From NCBI GenBank assembly GCA_963920635.1, contig OY987305.1, positions 3,325,153-3,389,152 of the forward strand: a DNA stretch of 64,000 bases, in the 5' to 3' direction. The translations under genes were made by a program, and so were the position numbers. The stretch's first letter is position 1, and each line of letters begins with the position of its first letter. Under the pieces are notes generated by a model. That model saw only the letters and a list, made by a program, of their open reading frames with translations, was not told where the DNA came from and made no database searches. Below are positions 1 through 10,249 of the stretch, piece by piece. The stretch is from Pseudeuparius sepicola. Taxonomy: Eukaryota; Arthropoda; Insecta; Coleoptera; Anthribidae.

Positions 1-501
1 TTTTATTTTACTCCCAATTTCCATAAAAATGATTTGAAATTTTGAATTAATTTTAAACTTTTAAACAAATCACTTTCTTAGAAAGAAATATAAAAACATG
101 TCTTTATGTTCCATTTGGCAGATCTAGTTCCTAAACACGCTGAAATAAACTTTTTGAAGGGGGCGCGACACAAGTTTTTGTTTATTTCTTTTTGTTTTGT
201 TCTGTCGGTATTTTCAATACGCCTATGAAACTTAAAAATTTTACTATACCTATGTTAACTTTTAAAAGATAAAGCAAAAGCATAAAGATAAAGTTGCTGC
301 ATGAACCAGGTTTTTAATCTTCAAATAAAGTAAATAAATAGGCAGTAATAATTGATTAATTTTTAAACTTCCTCCTTCAGGAAACAAACTTTATGGTGAC
401 TAATTGATAATTAATTTGGGGTCAACAAAATTATTGCTGGAAAATTACAGAACTGGAAAGTTCAGAATCCTGTTTTGAGTAAAACAATAAATGGCACATA
501 C
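1..501 (-). other. Cul4 intron 2 (partial)
   Basis: The sequence left of the exon 2 donor (GTATGT on the minus strand, 496-501) is AT-rich and I see no further Cullin exon in it. The next exon lies outside the window. Confidence 0.7.
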
Positions 502-1092
502 CTTCAGCAGCGTAAAGTCTTTCCGTGGCCTGCAGGAACTTATGTTCGAAAGCTTTATCGTAAATCTGCAGGTCCGTTAACATTCTCAGTAGGGACTTAA
601 GCAGGGTGCGATCTACTTTATCGCCTTGCCGCTCCTTCTCAATAAGCATCAAAAGCCCTTCGACGACTCTAGTCTGCACCAAAGTATTGAGTAGAATGTA
701 TTTGCTAAACAGCTCCAAGCCCATGTCCCATATCGACGAGATATTCGGGTTTTGCAGCACATACGTTCTATCCAAGTAAAGAAAAATACTCCTAATCATA
801 ATCATTTGGTTGCAATGTGCTTGCCACGTGTCGTTCATTTTCTTGAGAAACAAGAAGCGGTCCATAGATTCCGCCAGGAATTGTTCGATGTTATGTGCGA
901 CGTGCTGTTCGGTTAGTTTGTACAACCGCCAGTATATTACGGGGGCCATCTTATGATTGCACATGTTTTCTACGGCCTGGTAGAGTTCCTCGAGAGAGTA
1001 CTGGTTGGAGCGGGCATTTTGTATCGCCAGTACGGCGCTCTTCAATTTCTCCCATGTTTGCTCCTTATAGTCTTCAGGAAGTTTTGGCTCAT
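502..1092 (-). CDS. Cul4: Cul4 coding exon 2 (first cullin repeats)
   Basis: 591 nt. It begins two bases into a codon and ends one base into a glycine codon (GCTGAAG/GTATGT) after the conserved LYAAEG. It carries the first helical cullin repeats, the DDB1-binding end of the scaffold. Confidence 0.93.
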
Positions 1093-1275
1093 CTAAAACA
1101 AAGCACCCTATGTCATAGGCCGGGGAGACATGTTGTGAAACTACTCACTTTTCAGATTTTTTATCACAAGTTTCTTAGCGGTAGTTGGCTTGATGTTTAA
1201 CAGATTGATGTTCCTGCTTATCCCGTTTTGGGCTACATTCGAAAAATTTGGTCGTCGATTCGTCGTATCACTCAT
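502..1275 (-). CDS. Cul4: Cullin-4, 5' coding exons (gene continues off the left edge)
   Basis: Cul4 is the scaffold of the CRL4 ubiquitin ligases: its N-terminal cullin repeats bind DDB1 and its C-terminal domain, not in this window, binds Roc1 and is neddylated. Two coding exons are joined: 1149-1275 (ATG at 1273-1275, donor GTGAGT at 1143-1148) and 502-1092 (acceptor TTTTAG, donor GTATGT). Phases agree, one base plus two bases. The product has 239 complete residues. The motifs KKLVIKNLK, PKLPEDYKEQTW, LEELYQAVENMC, FLKKMNDTWQAHCNQMIMIR, YVLQNPNISSIWDMGLELF and DLQIYDKAFEHKFL are close to family Cul4A/B. I chose the ATG at 1273 because it opens the frame that runs into the conserved block. 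Recognition is from remembered family sequence. Confidence 0.93.
1149..1275 (-). CDS. Cul4: Cul4 coding exon 1
   Basis: 127 nt, 42 codons plus one base. It encodes a poorly conserved N-terminus ending in KKLVIKNLK, where vertebrate CUL4 has a nearly identical peptide. The donor is AAAA/GTGAGT. Confidence 0.9.
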
Positions 1276-3218
1276 ATTTTGAAATAAATTTCTCTAGAAA
1301 TCCTAACTAAATACGGATCCTTGAGGGACGTTTCAAGTTGTCTGAGGCTACAGCTCAGCTGGTGCAAGGCTAGCGTTCATGCTAAACAACAAATTGTAAA
1401 TTATTTGCACTACTCCGCCTAAGTATTAGTTTTATTTAAAACATCGCTACTAATCGGTAATAAAATTATTAGCTGCCCTCGACTACTAAACAACACTTTT
1501 CTCTACGCACAGGAACAGGGAACAATCAAAAATAGGCACGTTTTTTCTTTTCAACTGGAATACATCATCCGGTTGACAGATTACTAACAGGACCAATTTT
1601 TTAATATTCCTACTCTTCTTTATCAATTAGAATAAACTTCCCCTAATCTTAAATTCACTAAATATTTTCTTCGTAGACTTTTAGCAATGTCTTTAGACAG
1701 AACAAAAACGAAAAAATGCCATATTATTATAGAAAGTTATGGCGACACTTCTAGGACATTACAACCACAATTCAACCGGATCAAAAATGTAAGAACACTT
1801 GAAAACGCCTACTGGGTCTTCTGTCAAAAATTACCTTTCAAAATTATGGCGGCAATTTTAAAAAAAATTTTATTTCCAGCTAATTTTAAAGTAAGTTTTT
1901 TTGGTAGTTTATACTTATTAGTACAAAAAGTCAGTAAAAGATCTGTTTGTTTCTACCTAAAAATATCGTTAATGCCAAAAAATACTCTGTAATATATAAT
2001 GTTTTAACCTAAAATTCTACTTACACTTACCACTTACCACGCGTTTATTTTTAAGCCATTAAAATAAATCGCAGAGATTTTGCCAGTACTTGAAGAAAAA
2101 CACGCGACTTCCTTATTTCTCCCATTTTCGTAACACAACCACTTTTCCTGGTAATGATATTTATTATTATTTTTAAATGTTTTGACCAGGTAACAGCACC
2201 ATATAGGTGGGTAATAAACAACAATATATTTAATATCGTCTAGATATGAATTGCAATGTCATGCAGTCGAAAATCAGGAAGCCTAATAATAATACGAAAA
2301 TGTAAAACCAACGGTGCTTTATTACCAATCTGATACTAGGTAATTACTGTTTTGCAGCAATTATTAAAAATAATTTTAGAAAATCAATGAAGGCGTTTTA
2401 GAAATTTAGGCGTTTTATTACTAACTTACCTTCATAGAAAAAGTCCTGTAAAGGGTTTTTGTAGTGGGCAAAAAGCCCAAAATATCGAAGTAGGTATAAA
2501 TATTCAAATTTTAAAATAGGTATATTATGTTTATAATAAATCCCCAATTTTAAAATTTGCTTATAGTATCTCCATCTATTATTGGTGAATAAAACGACGA
2601 AAGTAAAGAAAAAAACGGCACTGTATGGAAACAAAATTTTATACTGTGGATCACAAAATATATAGGTTAGGTTAGCTGTAGCTGTGGATTACATCAAAGG
2701 CCCTCATAAAATAAACTGGACCGACAATGGGTCCTCGTCCCTCCACCAATTTTTAGCCATCCGGCAGAGGGCGCTGGCGCCCGCCTGGATTGCCGCCATA
2801 TTGTGTGCATTCTAGTGAATTTAGAGTGCATTCTAGGAGAAAAGCGAAAATTGTGGTGACAACACAAAATGACATGTGACAACGGCCAACCACGGCCTTC
2901 GTGCATTTGACAGCCAATAACTTGTGCGCCCAATATGGCCGACCTTTGTATATAGGCAGAGCATTATAAAGCAATCAGAAGAACTCCTCCCCATGGCGGG
3001 AAAATTCTGCGCACCTGTTCGCGCAGCCGCCATTTGGGAATAGATTTTGTCAAATGGATGCAGTGTCGGGGCGATTGGGCAGTTCTTTTTTGGCTGTATG
3101 AGAGATATTACAGTGCCGTGGAGTGTGCTTCTTTATAAATTGTGCTTTGTGCTAGTATCTTTAAATAAAGAATGCCAGGAAGGAGTCAAAGCTGCTTGTG
3201 CTTACCACACACTATATA
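1276..3218. other. intergenic region between divergent Cul4 and hook
   Basis: No supported gene. It must hold the Cul4 promoter at its left end. 2694-3033 is distinctly more GC-rich than its surroundings and may be an old repeat, but I find no ends. Short open frames here look like chance. Confidence 0.5.
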
Positions 3219-3700
3219 CAGTTCATACAAAATTTGAAGGCGGAGAATTCTAGGAAGTTTGTAAATAATACCCAGAAAACCCACCTGCACTGGCTCATTT
3301 CACACAGCAGCGTAACAACAATTGGAAAATACTGTATTATGTTATCAAAACCGAAGACAAGTACTTACAAAATGAAATTAATATAGACATAATCACAGAA
3401 CAGCTAATTATTACTAATTCCGAAAGTGACTCCTCCGATGACGATATTAGTGACTATGCATCAGATTGACAAATATTACCTATCCTAATTGTAAATTATT
3501 ATACTTAATAGTTGCGTAAGATAATAAATATATTATTTATTGCTAAAAATTATTTAAATTACTTTTTAATAAAATTCATCACTCGTAGTTTATTTCTGTG
3601 CAATTACTCTCCAAGCACGCCACTGAAATCTGTATTAATATTTACGAGTTCCTACAAATCTATTCTAGGAATTCTCCGCCTTCAAATTTTGTATGATCTG
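3219..3700 (+). mobile_element. Tc1/mariner-pogo-type non-autonomous element, TA-flanked
   Basis: Terminal inverted repeats of about 37 bp begin CAG[T/A]TCATACAAAATTTGAA; the left arm is 3219-3255 and the right arm 3665-3700. Both sides are flanked by TA (3217-3218, 3701-3702). The interior holds the end of an acidic reading frame finishing SDSSDDDISDYASD before a TGA near 3470, possibly a transposase tail. CAG termini plus TA duplication fit the pogo/Tigger group, which is inference. Confidence 0.7.
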
Positions 3701-4297
3701 TACTTTACTAATACTACTCTGTATTTCTGAATTGATTTTCTCGAATACACCTCTGACTTCTATTCCCCCAATATGGCTCAAGGTCTTTGAATTTGCGGAT
3801 GATTTCTCAAGAGTAGGTTATACTGCTGGTTGTTTTATATGCTCTGATATAGGTGGGACAAATGATTGTATTCGAAAACCAGTCCAGATTATTTTACGAG
3901 AGCCGTGATTACATCCCAGAAAAAAAACTCTTGTCTAGGAATGTGAGGATTGAAATTATTATTGTATGGCTGGCGCTGGCATGCCTGCGCCTCTGGGCTG
4001 CGCCATATGCCATTAAAAGATGATACGATAAAATAGGCAAACAAAATATGATCTGCATGGGACAAGCCTAAATGCTAAATGCTTTTTCATACGGTGAACG
4101 CAGCCCACATGTCGCCATTTAGCTGACCCAACCATTAAAATTTCTGCAGTTACCGACCATGCGTATTTCAATTCTTAAAACGTCCCATGAGAAAATAATT
4201 GTAGGTTAGAAACGTCGAAAAAAAAATAAAGTAAGCAAAGCGGGAAGAAAACATTTAACAAAATATTTACTTTATCATCTTTATAGAGTTTAAAGTC
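3701..4297 (+). other. hook upstream region
   Basis: Holds the 5' flank and untranslated leader of hook. I see no TATA box I would defend and no coding sequence. Confidence 0.4.
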
Positions 4298-4646
4298 ATG
4301 GACCCCAGCGACGAAATGTGCAAAAGCCTAGTGAAGTGGCTCCAAAAAATTGTACCGACTAGAACTAGAAACGTATCAGAAATATGTGATGGGGTAGGAA
4401 TCCTGGATGCCCTACTTCAGATAGAACCCGCACACTTCAGCAAGCTTGAACCCAAAATTAAAAGAGACGTTGGAACAAACTGGCGACTCAGAATAAGCAA
4501 TTTAAAAAAGATCGTCGAGGCAGTTTTAGAATATTATCAAGATGTCCATTCGTTGCAGATTCTTGAAATCGGAAGGCCAGATGTCAATAAAATTGGCGAA
4601 AATAGTGACCCTGTGCAACTTGCTAAATTGCTACGATTAATACTTG
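4298..4646 (+). CDS. hook: hook exon 1 (Hook N-terminal domain)
   Basis: 349 nt, 116 codons plus one base. The donor is CTTG/GTAAAT at 4647. Reading through the donor would give a spurious tail of about 25 residues ending at 4723, inside the transposon. Confidence 0.92.
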
Positions 4647-7600
4647 GTAAATTCATGAACTACACTCACCGGCACGAAAAACGGAGCACTTATAATTTTT
4701 ATTTAAAAAATGTAAAATTTTAATACTTTGCAATGGTTTATTATTATAATAAGTTAAAAGCAAACAACAACATGTTTTAAGTAATATCTAACAACAATTA
4801 AACGTTTATTTGAAAAGCAAGACTAGACTGTTTTGAATAAAAATTTCCAAAAATTAAATAGTACACAAGTCTTAGTTGGCCATGACTTTTCTTTTGTTTT
4901 TATTGTTTTGACATGTCTGAGTTTAAAGAAGTGAAACAGTTCACAACTGTACTGCGTTTATTTTAGGTAAAAATATGGCTGTTAATCCTGAAACAGCGGC
5001 TGCTATTGTTGCGTTGCTTCAAGACGGAAGAACTGAGCGATATGTTGCCCAACAATATGCCGTATCCAATAGCACTGTGCACCGTATTTAAACACGTTTT
5101 TTGGAAACTAGAGCTTACACCAGACGACCTGGAACTGGTCCCCAACGAAAAACTAACGCTCATGATGATCGCTTCATCCTCTTGCAAAGTCTACGAGATC
5201 GTCGTGCTACAGCTGTAGAAATCAGGAATAGACTTCATCATGTTCGGAATACCAATGTAAGCGAACGTACAGTTAGACGAAGACTTGGAGAAGCCAATCT
5301 TACCAGTCGTAGACCTGCAACAGGTCCAGAGCTTCTTAGGCGTCATCGTGTTGCGCGACTTCGGTTTGCCAGAAATCATGAGCACTGGGGTGAAAATGAT
5401 TGGGGGCGAATTTTATTTACTGATGAGTCCAGGTTTAGCCTGCGATCTCCAGATGGTCGCGAGAGAGTATGACGAAGACCACAAGAGCGTTTTGCAGAAT
5501 GTACCTTCAGTCCTAGAGTAGGATACCAAGGAGGTTCAGTAATGGTGTGGGCTGGAATTTCTCTGGAGGCACACACTGAGTTGTACATCGTACCAAGAGG
5601 CTCCTTAACTGCTGCCAGGTACATTGATGAAATTCTCCAAGATTTTGTTGTCCCGTATGTTGATTTTATTGGAAATAACTTTCTTCTGATGCATGATAAT
5701 GCCAGACCTCATACCGCAAGAATCACTCAACAGTATTTAAATGATGTAAACATTCCTGTTTTGGAGTGGCCAGATGTTAAGTCCAGATGCGAACCCGATT
5801 GAACATGTTTGGTACATGCTTGGGCAAAGAATGCGAAGTCGTGTTCCTGCTCCTTTAACCATAAATCAGTTGAAACAAGCTCTTTTAGAGGAATGGGACC
5901 TTATTCCTCAAGAGGACATTCGCCATTTGATTTTAGGCATGCCACGGAGAATGCATGCAATCATTCGAGCTCGCGGGGGTAATACCCGTTATTAAAAATG
6001 CTCCTCATTAGTTTTTGCTCAAAAATCGTTTAAGTTTTGATTCATTTAAGGACATTTTGCCACAACACCAATGTGGGTTTATCGTTCTAATTTTTTAAAT
6101 TGTAACAAAAGTTTTTATTTAAAAAAAAGCGCCCAATTGTTATTAGAAATTACTTAAAACATGTTGTTGTTTGCGTTTAACTTATTATAATAATAAACCA
6201 TCGCAAAGTATTAAAATTTCACATTTTTTTAAATAAAAATTGTAAGTGCTCCGTTTTTCGTGCCGGTGAGTGTATATTATGGTTATTGTTGTTAAATTTA
6301 TATATTTTTTCAGGATGTGCAGTATATTGCGATCGAAAGCAAGAATACATTACTATGATCATGGATATGGAAGAATCTGTCCAACAAAACATAATGCAAG
6401 CGATTCAACAACTCGAAGAGGTAACGGGAGGCCCTGGTCGGTCAGGTCTAAGTTTACTTATCCTTGATTCTGATACACGCGTAATGAAACTTGTCGCTGA
6501 CTTAGAAGCTGCTAACGAAGCAAACCAAGCGCTTACCCAGCAAGTACAACACTTAGAACAACAGGTACATCAACTGTCTGAAGAAAAACAGAATGTTTTG
6601 CAACATAACAATACATTACTAGAAAAAGAGGGTAGGAGTGCTGACACACGTAAACAGATGGAGTTGTTGAAAGAAGAATTGTTTAAAGCTGAGGTGATGC
6701 GAGACGATTTTAAAGCAAAGATTGCCGAGCAAGAAAAACAATTGCTTACATATCAGGATCGGATCACTGAATTGCAAATAGCAGCAAATGATTCTTCGAG
6801 ACTTAAAGATGAAATAGATGCTCTCTCCGAGTCTGCTGGTAAAGTTTTGGACTTAGAATTAGCCCTAGCGTCTTACAAAAAGCGACTGGAAAATTATCAA
6901 GACATCAAAAAGAATTTGCAGAAGCTCGAAGAAAAAAATATGGAATATATTCAAAAAAATATGGAGTTAGAAGAAGAACTAGCTAAGCACAACAGTTGGA
7001 AAACGCAGTGCGAAACTTTTCGCAAGCAAGTGTTGGATTTACAGCAAAAATTGGACGAAGAAACTCAAAGAGCAGATAAGGCGCAATTTAATCTAGAAAA
7101 ATTAGAATCGAAATATACAGCAGTGCAGGGCGAAAAAGATCGTCTTCTCCTCGAAAGAGATTCGTTACGGGAAGAAAATGACGAGCTAAAACTAGGACAC
7201 GTGAAAAACGAAACTGGAAACGCTGTTTCTCAAGAACTAACACCTACTGATTTAAAAGAAAGACTGCGGTTTTTGGAAAAAGAAAACAAGACCATGAGGA
7301 GCGCCAGTCAAGAACTTGAAGCGAATAAAGCACATTTAGACAGTTCGTTGAATAGAATAGAAAAGTTGCAACAGCAGAATCGCACTTTAAATCAAACGGT
7401 TTTAAAACTAGAAGCACAGGTTGAAGAATTTAAAAATCTAAATCTCGAGGAAAATGCTCCCTCTTCAAATTCATTCGCAAAAGAATACAAGGCTAAAATA
7501 CAACAGTTACAAGAAGTACTATTGTCGAAAGATGCAGAATTACAGGTAAATAAAACGTATTTTTGCAATTTTCATTGTTATTTCAAAAATTCTACCTATA

Positions 7601-9165
7601 TTATTATTATGCAATGAGCGTCTTAATAGCTACTGGATATAAGTGGCATATTTTTTCGGCCAGTAAGTACTTTCACTATCTACATTATTAAACCCAAGAA
7701 TAAACCTATAATTACATTATTCTGTTTAGCGTATATTTCCTGTGCATATTATACCTAATGAAATATTTCAAAACAGAATAACGTGTTTAAAAACTTGCGG
7801 CTTTCAATTTTTTAGGTAACTCGCAATATAAATAATTAAGCCGTTTTCTGAAATCCTGTTAATCTGATTTTTGTGTCCCCCAATCCATAAACTGAAAATA
7901 AAATTCTTTCATTCTCACTATCACACATTTTCATCGATTTTCACTGTAAAAAGCACAACTTTTTGGAATCTACAAGTAAAGGTAGGTTTATGCAAGCCTC
8001 TATGCAAGCCAATTTAACGTACCGTAAGAGAGAAGTTAATGTTAATCAATGGGAGTGTATGCAGCATAATTTAATGTAACGTAAAAGTTAACCAACTTAA
8101 CATTTGCGTTAAAATTAAAAAAAGTGAGAACAAAAACTACCTAGCACTGGTTGTTTATTATTCATTATTTAGGATGGTTATGAGTTAGTTTTGTAGGTAT
8201 TTTTGTGATGATGGGCGAAGTCCGACGTCGCCCAAGGGGTCTCCGATATTGAAATCAAGGGCTTATAGCTCTTGTGCGAAAATTTGATTTTGACATTTCC
8301 CCTGTTATTGCACAGGCATAAATTGTCTTGCATAAACCTACCTTAAATTGTCAAAATTGATAAATTTTAACAGGGTTGCTTTAATTAAAATCAATTGATT
8401 TGAATCAATGATTTAAATCGCGATTTTAATCCATCATTTAATTAAAATAAAAAAATCATTTGATTTAAATCAAAATTTAAACGCACTGTCTTTTTGTTGA
8501 AATCCTTAAATAAAAAATTCTAAGTAAAACGATTTCATTATTTATTTCTACGTTAAAAAATCAAATATAATTTCCCAATAAAATAATAAGAAGAAAACCA
8601 CTTTAAACAAAAAAACTATAAAGGACAAAAAATTCCATATATTGATCAAAAAATCCTATTTTTTATTTAAATCTGATTGAAATAAAAAAAATTGATTAAT
8701 TTGATTTTTTCTGAAAAAATAAAAAAAATCAGCAACCCCGAATTTTAAATATATCATGGTCATGGCAATCTCTGATATTGACCCAATATAGGATAACCAT
8801 GTATTTTTACTGGTTATAACCTTGAATTTTAATGAAAAATCTGTATCGTGTGTATGTAAATACATAAAATATATTTGTAGGTGGCACAAGCTAAATATAA
8901 CCGTAATGTTGAAAAAGCCCGTGAAGTAGTCCACCAGCTAGAACCAAAAAGCAATGGGGGAATTGATTCATCACGCCACTCACAAATGAAGGAACTGGAA
9001 GAAAGACTGCTAACGACTGCGTTTTATAAACTGAGTTTAAACTGTCAGAGGGAGGCGATAGATGAGAGATTGGCGGTGTTAAATGCCGGACAAGGACAGT
9101 CGTTTTTGGCAAGACAGAGACAGCCGACACCTAGGAAACCTATACAGAAATTTAAGTCTAAGTAA
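4298..9165 (+). CDS. hook: Hook homologue, microtubule/dynein adaptor, three exons
   Basis: Hook proteins link endosomes to microtubule motors. The N-terminal Hook (calponin-homology-like) domain binds dynein light intermediate chain, long coiled coils dimerise, and the C-terminus binds cargo through FTS/FHIP. Exons: 4298-4646, 6314-7545, 8881-9165; phases agree and give 621 residues (Drosophila hook is about 680). Residues 1-120 contain the family block [11 protein letters not shown] at 61-71. About 130-520 is a heptad-rich coiled coil (E, K, Q, L rich). The tail has QSFLARQRQ, the near-invariant Hook C-terminal motif. Start ATG at 4298 is preceded by AAAGTC. Intron 1 is almost wholly a Tc1-type transposon; intron 2 carries two MITEs, so the gene tolerates insertions outside exons. 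The short C-terminal coiled coil could mean a missed small exon in 7546-8880, but none is visible. Confidence 0.92.
4663..6272 (+). mobile_element. Tc1-like DNA transposon with long inverted repeats
   Basis: 1610 bp, flanked by TA on both sides (4661-4662 and 6273-6274). The terminal inverted repeats begin CACTCACCGGCACGAAAAAC and run about 137 bp (4663-4799 and 6136-6272) with few mismatches, so the insertion looks fairly recent. It fills nearly all of hook intron 1 and starts only 16 bp after the splice donor. Confidence 0.93.
4975..5995 (+). pseudogene. Tc1-type transposase, broken
   Basis: An IS630/Tc1-family DDE transposase of about 340 codons that starts at the ATG at 4975. An N-terminal helix-turn-helix is followed by the catalytic blocks [15 protein letters not shown] and [11 protein letters not shown], spaced as in DD34E enzymes. 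It is dead in this copy: an in-frame TAA at 5089-5091, a TGA at 5470-5472 (where family members have Trp), and a frameshift near 5776 between EWPDV and LSPDANP. The frame then closes at 5995. Confidence 0.93.
6314..7545 (+). CDS. hook: hook exon 2 (coiled-coil region)
   Basis: 1232 nt. Acceptor TTTTTTCAG at 6313, donor TACAG/GTAAAT at 7546. It starts by completing a glycine codon and encodes [12 protein letters not shown], the end of the Hook domain, then some 400 residues of coiled coil. Confidence 0.93.
7980..8343. mobile_element. PIF/Harbinger-like MITE
   Basis: 364 bp. Termini AGGTAGGTTTATGCAAG at the left and its complement at the right, with TAA duplicated on both sides (7977-7979, 8344-8346). 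A 3-bp TAA/TTA target duplication is typical of PIF/Harbinger. No coding sequence. Lies in hook intron 2. Confidence 0.75.
8371..8740. mobile_element. hAT MITE with exact 8-bp duplication
   Basis: 370 bp starting CAGGGTTGC and ending GCAACCCCG. The 8-bp duplication AATTTTAA is exact (8363-8370 and 8741-8748). The interior is made of near-repeats of AATCAATTGATTT and similar. In hook intron 2. Confidence 0.85.
8881..9165 (+). CDS. hook: hook exon 3 (C-terminal domain)
   Basis: Acceptor ATTTGTAG at 8880. 94 residues then TAA at 9163-9165. Conserved pieces: [13 protein letters not shown] and [11 protein letters not shown]. Confidence 0.92.
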   Translation: MAQAKYNRNVEKAREVVHQLEPKSNGGIDSSRHSQMKELEERLLTTAFYKLSLNCQREAIDERLAVLNAGQGQSFLARQRQPTPRKPIQKFKSK

Positions 9166-9381
9166 ATGCTGTGATCGTGAGTATTTTTAGTGTGAAATGT
9201 GTGTACAGGGTTTGGTACTTACGGCGAATTTTTTGTGCACAAATGTATATATAATTACATTACAGTGTACAGTAACTTTACAGAGTGTTCTGTACAATGT
9301 AGAAATGATAAATGTTACCAAAAAATGTGCAACAGAAGTGTACAATTTACAAATGCTTTTGTAGAAACATGTACATTTTTT

Positions 9382-9387
9382 AATAAA
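9382..9387 (+). promoter_or_regulatory. hook: hook polyadenylation signal
   Basis: AATAAA about 215 nt after the hook stop. The intervening 3' UTR has repeated TGTACA and one TGTATATA (9244-9251), which matches the Pumilio consensus; its function is not shown. Confidence 0.5.
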
Positions 9388-9965
9388 CATATTTGTATTA
9401 ATTATATTATATGAAGAATATTCTATAAAATAAACAGTGATGTACAGAAGTGAACATTTTACAAATAATTCTGTAGAGTAACAACCACAATTTAAAAACT
9501 GACGATTGTTTCTGTAATTTTACATAAAAAGTGTGCAGGTGTAAAGTTTTATTTCTTTGTAAAATTACTAAACTACTACTAAACAGTGTAATTTTTTACG
9601 AAAATATTATAAGCTGTAAGTACCTTGCAAAATATAGCAAGATGCCCCATTGTACAAATTTCGTGTGTACAATTTTTAGGGAATTTTCCAGAATGTCTTA
9701 TTTTTTTATAGTTTGTGCTAGCAATACTTTTTAGGTTTTCAATTGCATGACATTAATTGCTCATTATCTTATGGAAGTTTAAAACTGGTTACTAATACTT
9801 TTTTAAATAACCTCGGGGTATCTAATTTTAATTTTTTAAACTATTTATCATTTTATTTATTTTTACTTTTTGATTATGGGCTATGATAGTTCAAATATGT
9901 TAATTATTTATTATCAAATGTCAATTTAATAATATGATCACTATCCAGAACATATCAATTTTTGA
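9388..9965. other. hook downstream flank
   Basis: AT-rich, no gene or repeat with recognisable ends. Confidence 0.4.
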
Positions 9966-9972
9966 ATTTAAG

Positions 9973-10032
9973 CATTGAGTAAAGGATATATTATATTCTA
10001 TATAGGGTAGAATATATATCCTTTACTCAATG
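9973..10032. mobile_element. 60-bp hairpin element, CATTGAGTAAAGG termini
   Basis: A near-perfect palindrome beginning CATTGAGTAAAGGATATAT and ending with its complement, flanked by ATTTAAG (9966-9972) and ATTGAAG (10033-10039), a 7-bp duplication with one mismatch. The same termini bound a larger element at 34776-35195. Confidence 0.6.
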
Positions 10033-10201
10033 ATTGAAGTATTAGCTATTTAAAATATGAATTGGCAATATACAATATACATATTAATTTTTAACTAAAA
10101 ATGACAATGTTTTAAATGACACATTGTATCATGAAATATATTATGGTGAACTATTGAACCTCTATATAAATTGTGTATTTATGCTTAATTATTCATATTA
10201 T

Positions 10202-10241
10202 CACAGACCTATATAGCTTAGCGAAGCTATATAGGTCTGTG
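10202..10241. mobile_element. 40-bp hairpin element with 7-bp duplication (copy 1)
   Basis: A palindrome of 40 bp. It begins CACAGACCTATATAGC, has a TTAG-centred turn, and ends with the complement. It is flanked by ATATTAT on both sides (10195-10201 and 10242-10248). The right duplication abuts the TA that precedes the foldback at 10250. Confidence 0.75.
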
Positions 10242-10249
10242 ATATTATA

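Noticed and set aside
895..1200. Plus-strand open frame
   Set aside because: Overlaps both Cul4 exons on the opposite strand.
2398..3033. Minus-strand short open frames between Cul4 and hook
   Set aside because: No recognisable domain, no splice support; 2694-3033 is GC-richer but may be a degraded repeat.
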